Shown in pieces: positions 1 to 9,088 of a stretch of DNA of 64,000 nucleotides. Source of the DNA: Paraoerskovia sediminicola (GTDB taxonomy: Bacteria > Actinomycetota > Actinomycetes > Actinomycetales > Cellulomonadaceae); contig NZ_AP027729.1 in the NCBI RefSeq assembly GCF_030296575.1, forward strand, positions 2,170,001 through 2,234,000. Reading direction: 5' to 3'. The position numbers and the translations under genes were made by a program. The first letter of the stretch is position 1; each line of letters begins with the position of its first letter. The notes beneath the pieces are model-generated. The model was not told the origin of the DNA, searched no databases, and saw nothing but the letters and a program-made list of their open reading frames with translations.

Positions 1-1
1 C

Positions 2-232
2 GGCGGGATGTTCGACAACTCGTACGACCGCCGCTCGACCATCGACTTCCCGATCGGCGTCGGCGCCGTGATCGGCGGCTGGGACAAGGGGCTCGTGGGC
101 CAGAACACCGGGTCACGCATCCTCCTGTCGATCCCGCCGGAGCACGGCTACGGCATGCGCGGGGTCCCGCAGGCCGGGATCGGCGGCGGTGACACGCTCG
201 TCTTCGTGATCGACCTCGTCGACATCAAGTAG
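2..232 (+). CDS. FKBP-type peptidyl-prolyl cis-trans isomerase, C-terminal part
   Basis: The reading frame is open at the left edge of the window, so only the last 76 residues are visible. They carry the FKBP core: an FDNSYDR stretch, a VIGGWDKGLVG segment that in FKBPs forms the hydrophobic active-site pocket, and the final beta strand ending LVFVIDLVDIK. FKBPs catalyse cis-trans isomerisation of prolyl peptide bonds during protein folding; many actinobacterial ones are exported, but the N-terminus that would show a signal peptide lies outside the window. The internal ATG at 8 is unlikely to be the start because the homology runs through it. The last codons and the stop are part of a short direct duplication. 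Confidence 0.85.
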   Translation, partial: GGMFDNSYDRRSTIDFPIGVGAVIGGWDKGLVGQNTGSRILLSIPPEHGYGMRGVPQAGIGGGDTLVFVIDLVDIK

Positions 233-280
233 CCCGCGTCCCGGCGATCCGGTGGTCGTCATCAAGTAGCCCGCGTCCCG
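223..280. repeat. Short direct duplication of the FKBP stop region
   Basis: A 21-bp sequence beginning CATCAAGTAGCCCG occurs at 223-243 and again at 260-280. The first copy contains the last codons and TAG stop of the FKBP gene; the second lies in the spacer. It looks like a small local duplication with no evident function. Confidence 0.7.
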
Positions 281-408
281 CCGGCCCGGTGTTCGTCGCC
301 CGCCGAACCGGTGTCTTTCGCACGCCGACCCGGTCGTTGGTTGCGATCCCGAGCCCGTGATCGCGCACAACCGCCGGTTCGGCGGGGATGTGGGGGTTCA
401 GCGACGGC

Positions 409-1623
409 TCAGCGGCGGCTCACCGTCAGCGTGAACCGGGCGTCGCGAGCGACCTCGGACGTCGGCCCGACAGCCCGGGACAGCGCCGGCCGGTAGCGCA
501 GGTGCGAGTTCCAGACGCACCACAGTTCGCCGCCCGGCCGCAGGATGCGGCCTGCCGCTGCGAACATGCGGTGGGCCGCTCCGGTGTCGACGGCCGCACC
601 GACGTGGAACGGCGGGTTGAGCAGGACGACGTCGGCGCTCGCGTCGGGCAGCCGCGAGGCGGCGTCGTCGCGCAGCACGCGCACGCGGGCGCGGACCCCG
701 TTCGCCCGTGCAGTCGCCGCCGCCGAGAGGACGGCCGCGTCCGACTCGTCCGTCGCGACGACCTGGGCCACCGGGTGCGCGAGGGCGAACGCGGTAGCGA
801 TCACGCCGGTGCCGCAGCCGAGGTCCACGGCGGCGATCGGGTCCGTGCCGGCAGGTCCGCCCGCCTCGCGTACCCCGACCCGGTCGAGGTGCTCCAGCAG
901 GAGACGGGTGCCGTGGTCCAGCGTGGGGCCTCCGAAGGCCGCGCCGTGCGCGACCACCTCGAGCTCCGTCGTCCGACCCCGACCCGCCGGGACCTCGAGG
1001 CGCTCCCGGACGGGGAACGACGGCGTCCGGTCGCGGTCCTCGCGGATCCTGGCGGCGACGAGGACCCGGGACTTCTGGCGAGCGAGCGACGCGTGGACGT
1101 CGACGAACGACGCCGCGAGGACGTCGTTCATCGCCCGCGTCATGTGCTTGATGCGGCCACCGGCGTAGACGCGGACCTCCGGGTGGGCGTCGGCGGCGAT
1201 CGCCTCGCTGACCTGCGTGAGCGCCGCGAGCGACCGGGGCAGCTGCATCAGGACCACTCGCGCGCCGGCGAAGGCCTCCGGGCCCAGCGGGACGGTGCGA
1301 TACGTCTCGCTCAGCCTGGCCGCCGCAGCGTTGCGGGCGAGCCCGATCTCCCCGGTGACGACGTCCTGGTGGCTGCGGAGCCCCGTGAGGCCGTGCGCGA
1401 CCACGGCCCCCAGCGTCAGCGCGCCGAACCGGTCGTCGACGACCACGACCTCGTCCGAAGCCGCCACGGCCAGGTCGTCCGCGGCCTCGGTCAGCAGGAG
1501 CCGGTCGGTCGCGTCCACCGCGACGCGGGTCGGGTCGTCGTCGTCCGGCCAGCGGCGGAGCCCGGCGAGCAGCGCGTCGAGGGCGGACGGCGCGGCGGGG
1601 TCGTCCTGGGTCGTGGTGCTCAC
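409..1623 (-). CDS. Class I SAM-dependent methyltransferase, RsmC/RlmG-like
   Basis: A 404-residue two-domain methyltransferase. The C-terminal half has the SAM-binding motif DLGCGTG at about residues 267-273 and the catalytic NPPFH motif at about 336-340, the N-P-P-F signature of enzymes that methylate exocyclic amino groups of purines. The N-terminal half resembles the degenerate methyltransferase-like domain of RsmC and RlmG, which modify a guanine in 16S or 23S rRNA. I chose the GTG at 1623 because it leaves a 32-bp gap to the divergent gene at 1656, whereas upstream in-frame starts would overlap it. Family assignment is firm; the exact rRNA target cannot be read from the sequence. Confidence 0.82.
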   Translation of the reverse strand: MSTTTQDDPAAPSALDALLAGLRRWPDDDDPTRVAVDATDRLLLTEAADDLAVAASDEVVVVDDRFGALTLGAVVAHGLTGLRSHQDVVTGEIGLARNAAAARLSETYRTVPLGPEAFAGARVVLMQLPRSLAALTQVSEAIAADAHPEVRVYAGGRIKHMTRAMNDVLAASFVDVHASLARQKSRVLVAARIREDRDRTPSFPVRERLEVPAGRGRTTELEVVAHGAAFGGPTLDHGTRLLLEHLDRVGVREAGGPAGTDPIAAVDLGCGTGVIATAFALAHPVAQVVATDESDAAVLSAAATARANGVRARVRVLRDDAASRLPDASADVVLLNPPFHVGAAVDTGAAHRMFAAAGRILRPGGELWCVWNSHLRYRPALSRAVGPTSEVARDARFTLTVSRR

Positions 1624-1655
1624 CGCACCATTGTCGGGTCTGGCACCCTGGGCCC

Positions 1656-2066
1656 ATGACCCAGACACCCGGGACACCTGGCCCTCTGCCCACCTCTGCG
1701 GCACCTGCCGAGGCGGGCGCGGACCCCGACGACCTGCCCGTGCCCCCGCGCGTCGAGATCACCTACTGCACCCAGTGCCGCTGGCTGCTGCGTGCGGCCT
1801 GGATCGCGCAGGAGCTGCTGACGACGTTCGGCACCCGGCTCGGCGAGGTCGCGCTCGTGCCCGGCACCGGGGGCGTGTTCACGGTGCGGATCGGCGACGA
1901 CCTGGTCTGGGACCGCAGCGAGCAGAAAGGCTTCCCGGAGATCCCCGCGCTCAAGCAGCTCGTCCGGGACCGCGCGGCCCCCGGCATGTCGCTCGGGCAC
2001 ACCGACCGGTCGGCCGCGGCCGCCGCAGGCACTGCTCCTGGTACGGCCGGCCCCTCGGAGAGCTAG
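1656..2066 (+). CDS. Rdx (SelW/SelT-like) family protein
   Basis: A 136-residue protein with a proline/alanine-rich N-terminal tail of about 30 residues followed by a thioredoxin-like Rdx domain. The redox motif is YCTQC (CxxC), where selenoprotein W relatives carry Cys-x-x-Sec, and the domain continues through FTVRIGDDLVWDR and FPEIPALKQLVRD, typical of bacterial Rdx proteins. The family is thought to act in thiol redox chemistry, but no substrate is known. It is divergent from the methyltransferase gene and convergent with the DUF5997 gene. Confidence 0.8.
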   Translation: MTQTPGTPGPLPTSAAPAEAGADPDDLPVPPRVEITYCTQCRWLLRAAWIAQELLTTFGTRLGEVALVPGTGGVFTVRIGDDLVWDRSEQKGFPEIPALKQLVRDRAAPGMSLGHTDRSAAAAAGTAPGTAGPSES

Positions 2067-2081
2067 GCGAAGCTCCGGCGG

Positions 2082-2489
2082 CTAGGCAGGCTTGCCGCGC
2101 GAACCCTTGCGGGCCTCCGCGGCGTCGCGCTCCTTGATGCGCTCCTCCTCGGCGCGCACCCCCGCCTGCACCTTGCGCTCCTGCACGAGCCAGCTCGGCG
2201 GGTCGTCGCGCAGCTCGTTGATCTCGTCCGTCGTCAGCGGTTCGGTGAGGCCGCCGCGGGCGAGGCCCGCGATCGAGACGTTCAGCCGGCCCGCGACGAC
2301 CGGCCGCGGGTGGGGGCCGTTGCGGCGCAGCTCGCTCAGCCACTCGGGCGGATCGGTCTCCAGCGCGTCGAGCTCCGCGCGCGAGACGGTGCCCTCCTGG
2401 AACTCCGGCGGTGTCGCGGGGAGGTAGACCCCGAGCTTCTTGGCCGCCGTGGCGGGCTTCATCTTCTGCGAGGCGCTCGAGGAACTCAT
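2082..2489 (-). CDS. DUF5997 family protein
   Basis: A 135-residue, strongly charged cytoplasmic protein of an actinobacterial family I recognise as DUF5997, with the conserved stretches KPATAAKKLGVYLPATP, PEWLSELRRNGPHPRP and DDPPSWLVQE. The C-terminus is a Lys/Arg/Glu-rich helix. No catalytic motif is visible and the function is unknown. The gene is divergent from the orphan LysR effector-domain gene at 2548 with about 58 bp between them; I recall this pairing from other actinobacteria, which may indicate a functional link, but that is inference. Confidence 0.75.
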   Translation of the reverse strand: MSSSSASQKMKPATAAKKLGVYLPATPPEFQEGTVSRAELDALETDPPEWLSELRRNGPHPRPVVAGRLNVSIAGLARGGLTEPLTTDEINELRDDPPSWLVQERKVQAGVRAEEERIKERDAAEARKGSRGKPA

Positions 2490-2535
2490 GCCCCCAGCCT
2501 ATCCGCGGCACCACGGTCGCGGGACGGGCTGGCAC

Positions 2536-2541
2536 TAGCCT
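2536..2541 (+). promoter_or_regulatory. Putative -10 element, leaderless start
   Basis: TAGCCT fits the actinobacterial -10 pattern TANNNT and ends six bases before the GTG at 2548. Transcription would begin at or next to the start codon, giving a leaderless mRNA; no Shine-Dalgarno sequence is seen. Confidence 0.45.
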
Positions 2542-2547
2542 GGAGCG

Positions 2548-3480
2548 GTGGACGAGACGAGCGGGGCCGCAGCACAGCAGCCGGAGCCGGTCCCTCCGGC
2601 CGAGGCCGAGGCCGGGACCGAGACCGAGGCCGTGGACGACGACGGCCCCGCGCCGTTCCGCCTCGGCTACGTCCCGGGCGTGACGCCCGCCAAGTGGGCG
2701 CGGGTGTGGGGCGCCCGCCTCCCGCAGGTGCGGCTGGAGCTCGTGCAGGTGGCGGCCGACGACGCCGAACGTGCGCTGCGGGACGGCGAGCTCGACGCGG
2801 CGATCGCCAGGCCCCCGGTGGACCGCGACGTGATGAGCGTGATCTCGCTCTACGAGGAGCAGGCCGTCGTGTGCGTCGGGAACGACCACGTCGTCGCCGC
2901 GCTGGGGGACGACGAGCAGGTCTCGCTCGACGACCTGGCCGACGACGTCGTCCTGCACCCGGAGGACGACGTCCTGTGGGGTGACGTGCCCCTGCCGGGG
3001 ATCGCGGCCGTCGCGCGGCCCGCCACGACCGCGGACGCGCTCGAGCTCGTGGCCGCGGGCGTCGGAGTGCTGGTGACGCCGAAGTCGCTCGCCCGGCTGC
3101 ACCACCGCAAGGACGTGACCCACCGGGAGGCCGACGGGGCGCCGTCCGCCCCCGTGGGACTCGTGTGGCCGAGCCTGGCGACCACGGACCTCGTCGACGA
3201 GATGATCGGGATCGTGCGTGGCCGGACGGCGAACAGCTCGCGCGGGCGCCGCGCCGCGGAGGCCGTGACGTCCGCGCCGGTGGCGCGCCCTGCGAAGGAG
3301 GGGAACACCGGTGCCGGCGGTCCCGGCGGCGCGCGGTCCGGCAAGGGCTCCGGCGCGGGGGCCGGCAAGACCCCGGTCAAGGGCGGCGCCAAGGGCAAGC
3401 AGAGCGTGGCGTCGTCCCGGCGCAACGCTGCGGCGAAGCGGGCTGCGGCCGGGAAGCGGGCCCGGCGGCAGGGACGCTGA
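2548..3480 (+). CDS. LysR-type substrate-binding domain protein without a DNA-binding domain
   Basis: A 310-residue protein. After a Pro/Glu/Ala-rich N-terminus of about 40 residues comes a LysR-type effector-binding fold (FRLGYVPGVTPAKWARVW, LELVQV, LRDGELDAAIARPP, VLVTPKSLARL), extending to about residue 225. The usual N-terminal winged helix is missing. Instead the last 80 residues are a low-complexity tail rich in Gly, Ala, Lys and Arg, ending in a strongly basic stretch that could bind nucleic acid non-specifically. The GTG start sits six bases after a TAGCCT element. Whether it senses a small molecule, and through what partner, is unknown; the divergent DUF5997 gene is the natural candidate. 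Confidence 0.75.
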   Translation: MDETSGAAAQQPEPVPPAEAEAGTETEAVDDDGPAPFRLGYVPGVTPAKWARVWGARLPQVRLELVQVAADDAERALRDGELDAAIARPPVDRDVMSVISLYEEQAVVCVGNDHVVAALGDDEQVSLDDLADDVVLHPEDDVLWGDVPLPGIAAVARPATTADALELVAAGVGVLVTPKSLARLHHRKDVTHREADGAPSAPVGLVWPSLATTDLVDEMIGIVRGRTANSSRGRRAAEAVTSAPVARPAKEGNTGAGGPGGARSGKGSGAGAGKTPVKGGAKGKQSVASSRRNAAAKRAAAGKRARRQGR

Positions 3481-3549
3481 GCGGCCCTCGACGCCCTGAA
3501 CGGCCCTCAGCGACGAGCGGCAGTCGGGAGCACGTGCGGTACCGGGCCG

Positions 3550-4442
3550 CTACGGCGCCGGCGCGGTCACGAAGATGTCGAGCAGCTCCGGGTTGTGCGC
3601 GTGCACGAGCACCGCGAAGACGACCAGGTCGAAGAGCAGGTGCACCGCGACGACGTACGTGAGCGACTTGAAGCGGGAGAAGATCCAGCCCTGCACCAGG
3701 GCGAAGGGGATCGTCAGCGCGGGCCCCCACTCCCGGTAGCCGAGCTCCCACAGGAACGACACGAACACCGTGGCCTGCAGCACGTTGGCGAGCCACAGCG
3801 GCAGGTGCTCGCGCAGCAGGGCGAAGACGATGCAGACGAAGAACAGCTCGTCCCAGATCCCGACGGCGTTGACCCCGACGAACAGCCGCCCGATCTCCTC
3901 GCCCGTCGTGACCGTCGGCCAGTTCCGGTAGGCGCCCGAACCGATGAAGTAGGCGGGCAGGATCAGGTACCCGGCGGCCACGACGACGACCAGGTAGACG
4001 ATCTGCGCTCTGGACCAGCGGCGGCCCGTGCGCAGGGGAAGACGATGCTGCGCTGCCCGAACCCGTAGCGACTCACCGCCCACGGCACGAGGACCGCGGC
4101 GGACAGCGCGACGGCGAAGCGGGCGATCCCGGCGTCCGACAGGTCGGCGGCGAGCGGGATCGCCGAGACGATCGACATGCCGAGCGCGATGATCCCGAGG
4201 TCGCGGGCGAGCGCGCGGTCGACCGCGACCGCGAGCAGGATGCCGAGCACCAGCGGGACATACCCGAGCGGGCGCACGTGCACCGCGAAGAGCAGCACCG
4301 CCGACCCGCACACGAGCACGGCGGCGGCGACGCGCAGGCCCCCGACGGCAGAGGTGAGCGGGGCGCCGACCGCCTGCGGGGACGCGCTCACGCGGCGTGC
4401 GCCGACGCGGCGCGACCGGTCGGGACCCGCGATGCCGAGCAT
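3550..4442 (-). CDS. CPBP-family intramembrane protease, one frameshift
   Basis: A polytopic membrane protein of the CPBP (CAAX protease and bacteriocin-processing) family. The C-terminal half has the family motifs in order: NAVGIWDELFFVCIVFALL, a SFLWELGYREWGP segment and the last membrane helix with VVAVHLLFDLVVF, placing the expected Glu and His residues in the membrane. The N-terminal half (VRPLGYVPLVLGILLAV, then IALGMSIVSAIPLAADL) lies in another frame; adding one base to the G4 run at 4035-4038 joins them as SIVFPLRTGRRW and gives 297 residues. I used the ATG at 4442; an upstream ATG would need a further correction. Substrate unknown. Confidence 0.72.
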
Positions 4443-4567
4443 GTCGACGGCGTGCGGGGCGGCAGTGCGGCGGCGGGCTCCATCCCGCCAGTATGTCGGG
4501 CGGGGCAAGCCACGTCTCGGACCGGGCCGGACCGCCCCTACCCCGTTCCCATCGGGTGAGAGGCGTC

Positions 4568-5233
4568 CTACGCGGGCATCTCGCACGCCACGCCGGTCGA
4601 GTGCACGGGGCAGTAGCCGGCGGGGTTCTTGTACAGGTACTGCTGGTGGTAGCCCTCGGCGTAGTAGAAGGGTCCCGCCTCGTCCGCCGGCTTGAGCTCG
4701 GTGGTGATGACCCCGAACCCGCGGGCGGCGAGGCTCTTCTCGAACGCCGCCGCGGACGCGCGCACGACCTCCTCCTGCTCCGGCGTCGTCCAGTAGACCG
4801 CCGAGCGGTACTGGGTGCCGACGTCGTTGCCCTGCCGGTAGCCCTGCGTCGGGTCGTGCGCCTCCCAGAAGGCGCGCAGGATCCCGGCGTCGTCGACCTG
4901 CGTCGGGTCGTACGCGACCATCACGGTCTCCGTGTGCCCCGTGCGGGCCGTGCAGGTCTCCTCGTACGTCGGGTTGGGTGTGAACCCGCCCTGGTAGCCG
5001 ACCGCGGTCGAGACCACGCCCGGGAGCCGCCAGAACTCCTTCTCCGCGCCCCAGAAGCAGCCCATCGCCAGGTAGATCACGCGGGTCCCCTCGGGCCACG
5101 GCGGGGTCAGCGACGTGCCCAGGACGGCGTGGGTCGCGGGGACCGGCTCCGGCGGGGTCGCGCGCCCGGGCAGAGCGGCCTCCGGCGAGACCATGGTCGA
5201 GCGGGCCGAGGAGCCGAACAGGGAACCGAACAC
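4568..5233 (-). CDS. msrA: Peptide-methionine (S)-S-oxide reductase MsrA
   Basis: A 221-residue MsrA that reduces methionine-S-sulfoxide in proteins. The catalytic [11 protein letters not shown] motif puts the nucleophile at Cys59; GYQGG and [12 protein letters not shown] follow, and two further cysteines in the C-terminal [11 protein letters not shown] segment are the likely resolving residues. The GTG at 5233 is preceded by GGAGG with a 5-base spacer, which decides the start; the first 50 residues extend beyond the core domain without an obvious signal peptide. It reads divergently from the permease gene at 5380. Confidence 0.93.
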   Translation of the reverse strand: MFGSLFGSSARSTMVSPEAALPGRATPPEPVPATHAVLGTSLTPPWPEGTRVIYLAMGCFWGAEKEFWRLPGVVSTAVGYQGGFTPNPTYEETCTARTGHTETVMVAYDPTQVDDAGILRAFWEAHDPTQGYRQGNDVGTQYRSAVYWTTPEQEEVVRASAAAFEKSLAARGFGVITTELKPADEAGPFYYAEGYHQQYLYKNPAGYCPVHSTGVACEMPA

Positions 5234-5379
5234 GAGGACCTCCGTGGGTGGGTGACAACCGTGCCAACGCGCGCCCCGGCTCGCGTGTTCCCGGTGCGCA
5301 GCAGGCATCGGTCGTAGTGTGGCGGCGTGATCCAGAAGCTTGCGCCCACGCCCGGGGCAGCATCGACGAGCGAGGTCCG

Positions 5380-6834
5380 ATGAGCATCTTCCGTCGGCGG
5401 TCCCGCAAGGCCGCGCCCGCAGGCCCCGCGACCGAGGACGTGGTCGCGCCCTCGGAGCCCGTCGACCGGACGCTGCACGGGTCGGACGCCGTGGCACCGT
5501 CCGTGCGGACCGCGGCAGCCTGGTCCTGGCGCGGGCTGGCGATCGGTGGGGCGGCGGCCGGCCTCGTCTGGGTGATCGGGGCCATCGAGGTGATCGTGGT
5601 GCCGATCGCGGTCGCGATCCTCCTCACCGTGCTCCTCACCCCGGTGCGGGTGTTCTTCGAGCGCCGGCTGCGGTTCCGGCGGTCGTTCGCGGCCGGGACC
5701 GCGCTGATCGGCCTGCTCGTGCTGGTCTCCGGGCTCGTCACCGTCGCGGGACGGTCGATCGTGGGCGGCTTCCAGGACCTCGCCGCGCAGGCGCAGGCCG
5801 GCTTCAACGAGTTCCTCGACTGGCTGTCGACGGGGCCGCTGAACCTCAACACCGACCAGATCAACGACTACGTCGACCAGGGGCTCAACACCGTCCAGGA
5901 CAACCAGGGTCAGATCCTCTCCGGCGCGCTCGGCGCCGCGACCACCGTCGGCCACGTGCTCACCGGCGCCCTCATCGCGCTCTTCTGCACCTTCTTCTTC
6001 CTGCTGGACGGCCGCACCATCTGGGCGTGGGTCGTCGGCCTCATGCCGGTGCGCTCGCGCGACGCGATCCACCAGGCGGGGCGCCGCGGGTTCGTGACAC
6101 TGTCCGCCTACACCCGCACCCAGATCCTGGTCGCCGCGGTCGACAGCGTCGGTATCGGTGTCGGCGCCGCGATCCTCGGGGTCCCGCTGGCGTTCCCGCT
6201 CGCGGTCCTCGTCTTCGTCGGCGCCTTCATCCCGATCGTCGGTGCGGTCCTGTCGGGCACCGTCGCGGTGCTCGTGGCGCTCGTGGCGAACGACTGGGTG
6301 ACCGCGCTCATCATGCTCGCGATCGTCCTGGTCGTGCAGCAGATCGAGGGTCACGTGCTGCAGCCGTTCCTCATGGGTCACGCCCTCTCGCTGCACCCGG
6401 TCGCGGTGCTGCTCGCCGTCGCCGCAGGCGCGTTCACCGCCGGGATCGTCGGCGCGCTGTTCGCCGTCCCGGTCGTGGCGGTCGTGAACACCGTCGTCCT
6501 CTACTTCCACGGGCACGACAAGTTCCCGGAGCTCGGCACCGAGGACCGCGTCATGGTCCGCGGCAGGCCCGCCCTGCCGAACCTCCCCGAGGTCCCGACG
6601 GCCGTGCGCCGCGCCGAGATGGGGCTGCTCGTCTCCAGCGCCGCCGGTATCCCGTGGCAGCCCCCGGAGGGCGGCTACACCCAGCGTGCCGGGGAGTGGC
6701 GGGAGCGCAGCGCCGACGTCCTGCGCGAGCGGTTCCGCCGGGACGGGGGGACCGACGGGGACGACGAGAGCGGCGGTGCCGGTGGTGCCGGTGGCGGGGC
6801 GGCCGAGCGCCCGGGCGGCCCGGTCGCACGATGA
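5380..6834 (+). CDS. AI-2E family transporter (UPF0118)
   Basis: A 484-residue polytopic membrane protein. A cytoplasmic N-terminus of about 45 residues leads into paired hydrophobic segments (residues about 50-110), a soluble loop with a long amphipathic region, and a C-terminal block of about five helices with the conserved [17 protein letters not shown] and [15 protein letters not shown] motifs. The last 100 residues are hydrophilic and Gly/Arg-rich. The family was named for an AI-2 exporter, but members have varied substrates, so function here is open. ATG at 5380 follows a GAGG element. Its stop overlaps the next start (ATGA), so it is probably translated with the threonine ammonia-lyase. 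Confidence 0.85.
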   Translation: MSIFRRRSRKAAPAGPATEDVVAPSEPVDRTLHGSDAVAPSVRTAAAWSWRGLAIGGAAAGLVWVIGAIEVIVVPIAVAILLTVLLTPVRVFFERRLRFRRSFAAGTALIGLLVLVSGLVTVAGRSIVGGFQDLAAQAQAGFNEFLDWLSTGPLNLNTDQINDYVDQGLNTVQDNQGQILSGALGAATTVGHVLTGALIALFCTFFFLLDGRTIWAWVVGLMPVRSRDAIHQAGRRGFVTLSAYTRTQILVAAVDSVGIGVGAAILGVPLAFPLAVLVFVGAFIPIVGAVLSGTVAVLVALVANDWVTALIMLAIVLVVQQIEGHVLQPFLMGHALSLHPVAVLLAVAAGAFTAGIVGALFAVPVVAVVNTVVLYFHGHDKFPELGTEDRVMVRGRPALPNLPEVPTAVRRAEMGLLVSSAAGIPWQPPEGGYTQRAGEWRERSADVLRERFRRDGGTDGDDESGGAGGAGGGAAERPGGPVAR

Positions 6835-8058
6835 CGCGGCCCGCAGCGCCCGTCCCGACCACCCGGGAGGTCCTCGACTCCGCCCGGGACGCCGCACGCC
6901 TCCTCGACGGCATCTCCTACCGGACGCCGATCCACACGTCGCGGGCGCTCAGCGAGGTCGCGGGGCTCCCGGTGCTCCTCAAGTGCGAGAACCTCCAGCG
7001 CTCCGGCTCGTTCAAGCTCCGCGGCGCGTACGTGCGCATGGCGCGGCTGGACGACGAGTCCCGGGCGAGGGGAGTCGTCGCCGCGAGCGCCGGCAACCAC
7101 GCCCAGGGTGTCGCGCTGGCAGCGGCCGAGCTCGGTATCCCGGCCGTCGTGTACATGCCGACCGACGCCGCGCTGCCGAAGGTCGCGGCGACCCGCGACT
7201 ACGGCGCCGAGGTGCGGCTCGTCGGCGACTCGGTGGACGAGGCGCTCGCGGCCGCCGCTGCCGAGTCCGCTCGCTCGGGCGCCGTCCTGATCCACCCGTA
7301 CGACCACCGGGACGTCGTCGCCGGACAGGCGACCGTGGCGCTCGAGATCGCCGAGCAGGTCCCGGACGCGGGGACAGTGCTGGTGCCGCTCGGCGGGGGC
7401 GGGCTCACCGCGGGCATCGCGGCGGTGCTCGCGGAGGTCCTGCCGAGCGCGACGGTGGTCGGGGTCCAGGCCGAGCGCGCGGCGGCGTGGCCGTCGTCGC
7501 TGGCGGCGGGGAGCCTCGGACGGCGTCGCTCACCTCGACGATGGCCGACGGGATCGCGGTCGGCACCCCGGGCGGGGTCCCCTTCGGGATCCTTGCGGGA
7601 CTCGGTGTCCAGGTCCGGACCGTCGGCGAGGACGAGATCTCCCGGGCGCTGCTCGCCGTCGCGGAGCGCGCCAAGCTGATCGTCGAACCTGCCGGGGCGG
7701 CGGGCGTCGCGGCGCTCCTGCGGGACACGAGCGGGTTCGAGGGCCCGGTCGTCGCCGTCCTCTCCGGGGGAACGTCGACCCGAACGTCCACCTGCGGGCG
7801 ATCCGCTACGGCCTCGCGGCGGCGGGGCGCTACCTGCAGCTGCGCGTGCGGCTCGACGACCGTCCCGGCGCGCTCGCGGAGCTGGCCCAGGTCGTCGCGG
7901 GGGCGGGCGGGAACATCATGCACATCGACCACGCGCGCACCGACATCGATCTCGCGATCGACGAGGCGTGGGTCCAGCTCCAGGTCGAGACCAAGGGCTC
8001 GGAGCACTGCCGCGTCCTCGTCGAGCGGCTGCAGGCGGGCGGGTTCTACGTCGGCTGA
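6831..8058 (+). CDS. ilvA: Threonine ammonia-lyase with C-terminal ACT domain, two frameshifts
   Basis: A fold-type II PLP enzyme that converts L-threonine to 2-oxobutanoate and ammonia, the first step of isoleucine synthesis or threonine catabolism. The PLP lysine lies in RSGSFKLRGAY; VAASAGNHAQGVA and the phosphate-binding PLGGGGLTAG loop follow. The C-terminus (LRVRLDDRPGALAELAQVVAGAGGNIMHIDHAR) is an ACT-type regulatory domain, about 70 residues. The product is in three frames: one added base in the G run at 7508-7511 (giving LAAGEPRTASLTSTMADG) and one at 7766-7770 (giving LSGGNVDPNVHLRAIRYG) restore a 409-residue protein. Start overlaps the upstream stop. Confidence 0.88.
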
Positions 8059-8152
8059 CGTGGCAGTCCCCGGGCACTGCACCGGCACTGCAGCGGCACT
8101 GCCTGAGCGCGGTCCGGGCACGGTCCGGACCTGACGATGGTCCCAGGTCCCG

Positions 8153-8195
8153 GCACGACGAAGGGGCCCGGTCGACCCGGGCCCCTTCGTCGTGC
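8153..8195. terminator. Bidirectional hairpin terminator between ilvA and greA
   Basis: A perfect 19-bp stem (arms 8153-8171 and 8177-8195) encloses a five-base loop between two convergent genes, so it can end transcription from both sides. It lacks a clear U tract, as is common for actinobacterial terminators. Confidence 0.8.
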
Positions 8196-8229
8196 GGCTG
8201 TGGTCCTGCCCGCGGGCGGGACGTCGGCG

Positions 8230-8712
8230 TCAGCCCGCGTAGGGCTTCGCCTCCACGATCTCGACGGAGATCTCGGCGCCGGACGGCGCCGCATAGCTCA
8301 CCGTCTCACCGACGGAGTGGCCGTCGATGGCTGCTCCGAGCGGGGACGTCGGCGAGTAGACGCGCATGTCGGTCGTCTCGCCGATCTCGCGGGAGCCGAG
8401 GAGGAAGGTCATCGGGTCGCCGCCGACCTTGGCGGTCACGACCATGCCGGCCTCGACCTTGCCGTCGTCCTGCGGGGTGCCGACCTGGACCGACCGCAGC
8501 TTCTCGGTCAGCTCGCGGATGCGTGCCTCGTTCTTGGCCTGCTCCTCGCGCGCGGCGTGGTAGCCGCCGTTCTCCTTCAGGTCGCCCTCGTCGCGCGCGG
8601 CAGCGATGCGCTCGGCGATCTCCGTGCGGCCCTCACCCGTCAGGTGAGCCAGCTCGGCGTTCAGCTTGTCGTATGCCTCCTGGGTCAGCCAGGTGACGGT
8701 TGTCTCTGTCAC
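8230..8712 (-). CDS. greA: Transcription elongation factor GreA
   Basis: A 160-residue GreA, which binds the RNA polymerase secondary channel and stimulates cleavage of backtracked transcripts. The N-terminal coiled coil (residues about 1-80) has the acidic tip in RDEGDLKENGGYHAAREEQ; the C-terminal FKBP-like domain contains SPLGAAIDGHSVGETVSY. The GTG at 8712 is chosen because AAAGGAG lies seven bases upstream. Together with DUF4307, mca, haemolysin III and the prenyl synthase it forms a gene order also seen at Rv1080c-Rv1086 in Mycobacterium tuberculosis. Confidence 0.95.
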   Translation of the reverse strand: MTETTVTWLTQEAYDKLNAELAHLTGEGRTEIAERIAAARDEGDLKENGGYHAAREEQAKNEARIRELTEKLRSVQVGTPQDDGKVEAGMVVTAKVGGDPMTFLLGSREIGETTDMRVYSPTSPLGAAIDGHSVGETVSYAAPSGAEISVEIVEAKPYAG

Positions 8713-9088
8713 GGTTCGCTCCTTTCCTTGCCGGGTCTTCGCGGGTCGTGCGGCGCGCCCGTCCGAGCACCGGGGGATCGTGTCCCGTCCGGTCCCGGGT
8801 GCGGTGCCGTGGCCTCGCGCGTCTGCGTCGTCAGCCACGTCCACACTCACCGAGGTCGAGCTCGCTGGTCAGTCAGCGGCTCTCGGTCGGAGCCTGCGGT
8901 ACGGGGCAGCATCTGAATCGGTCATTCTACCAAGTCCCGCGAGGAACGTTCGTCCGGCACGAGTCTGGCGTGCCAGGGCAGGCTCGGGCGTGCCCGTGCG
9001 ACGTCGGACGGCGGTCGGACGGCTTGTCGGGCTCGGACGGCGCCCGGACGGCGCTCGGGCGGCGCTCAGGAACCGGTCGCGGGTCCGG

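Noticed and set aside
5380..6834. Quorum-signal (AI-2) exporter
   Set aside because: The AI-2E family name is historical; no luxS or lsr gene is seen here, so the substrate is left open.
6831..8058. ilvA and the other broken genes as pseudogenes
   Set aside because: Only single-base losses in G/C runs are seen, active-site residues are intact, and corrected lengths are normal, so sequencing error is a better explanation.
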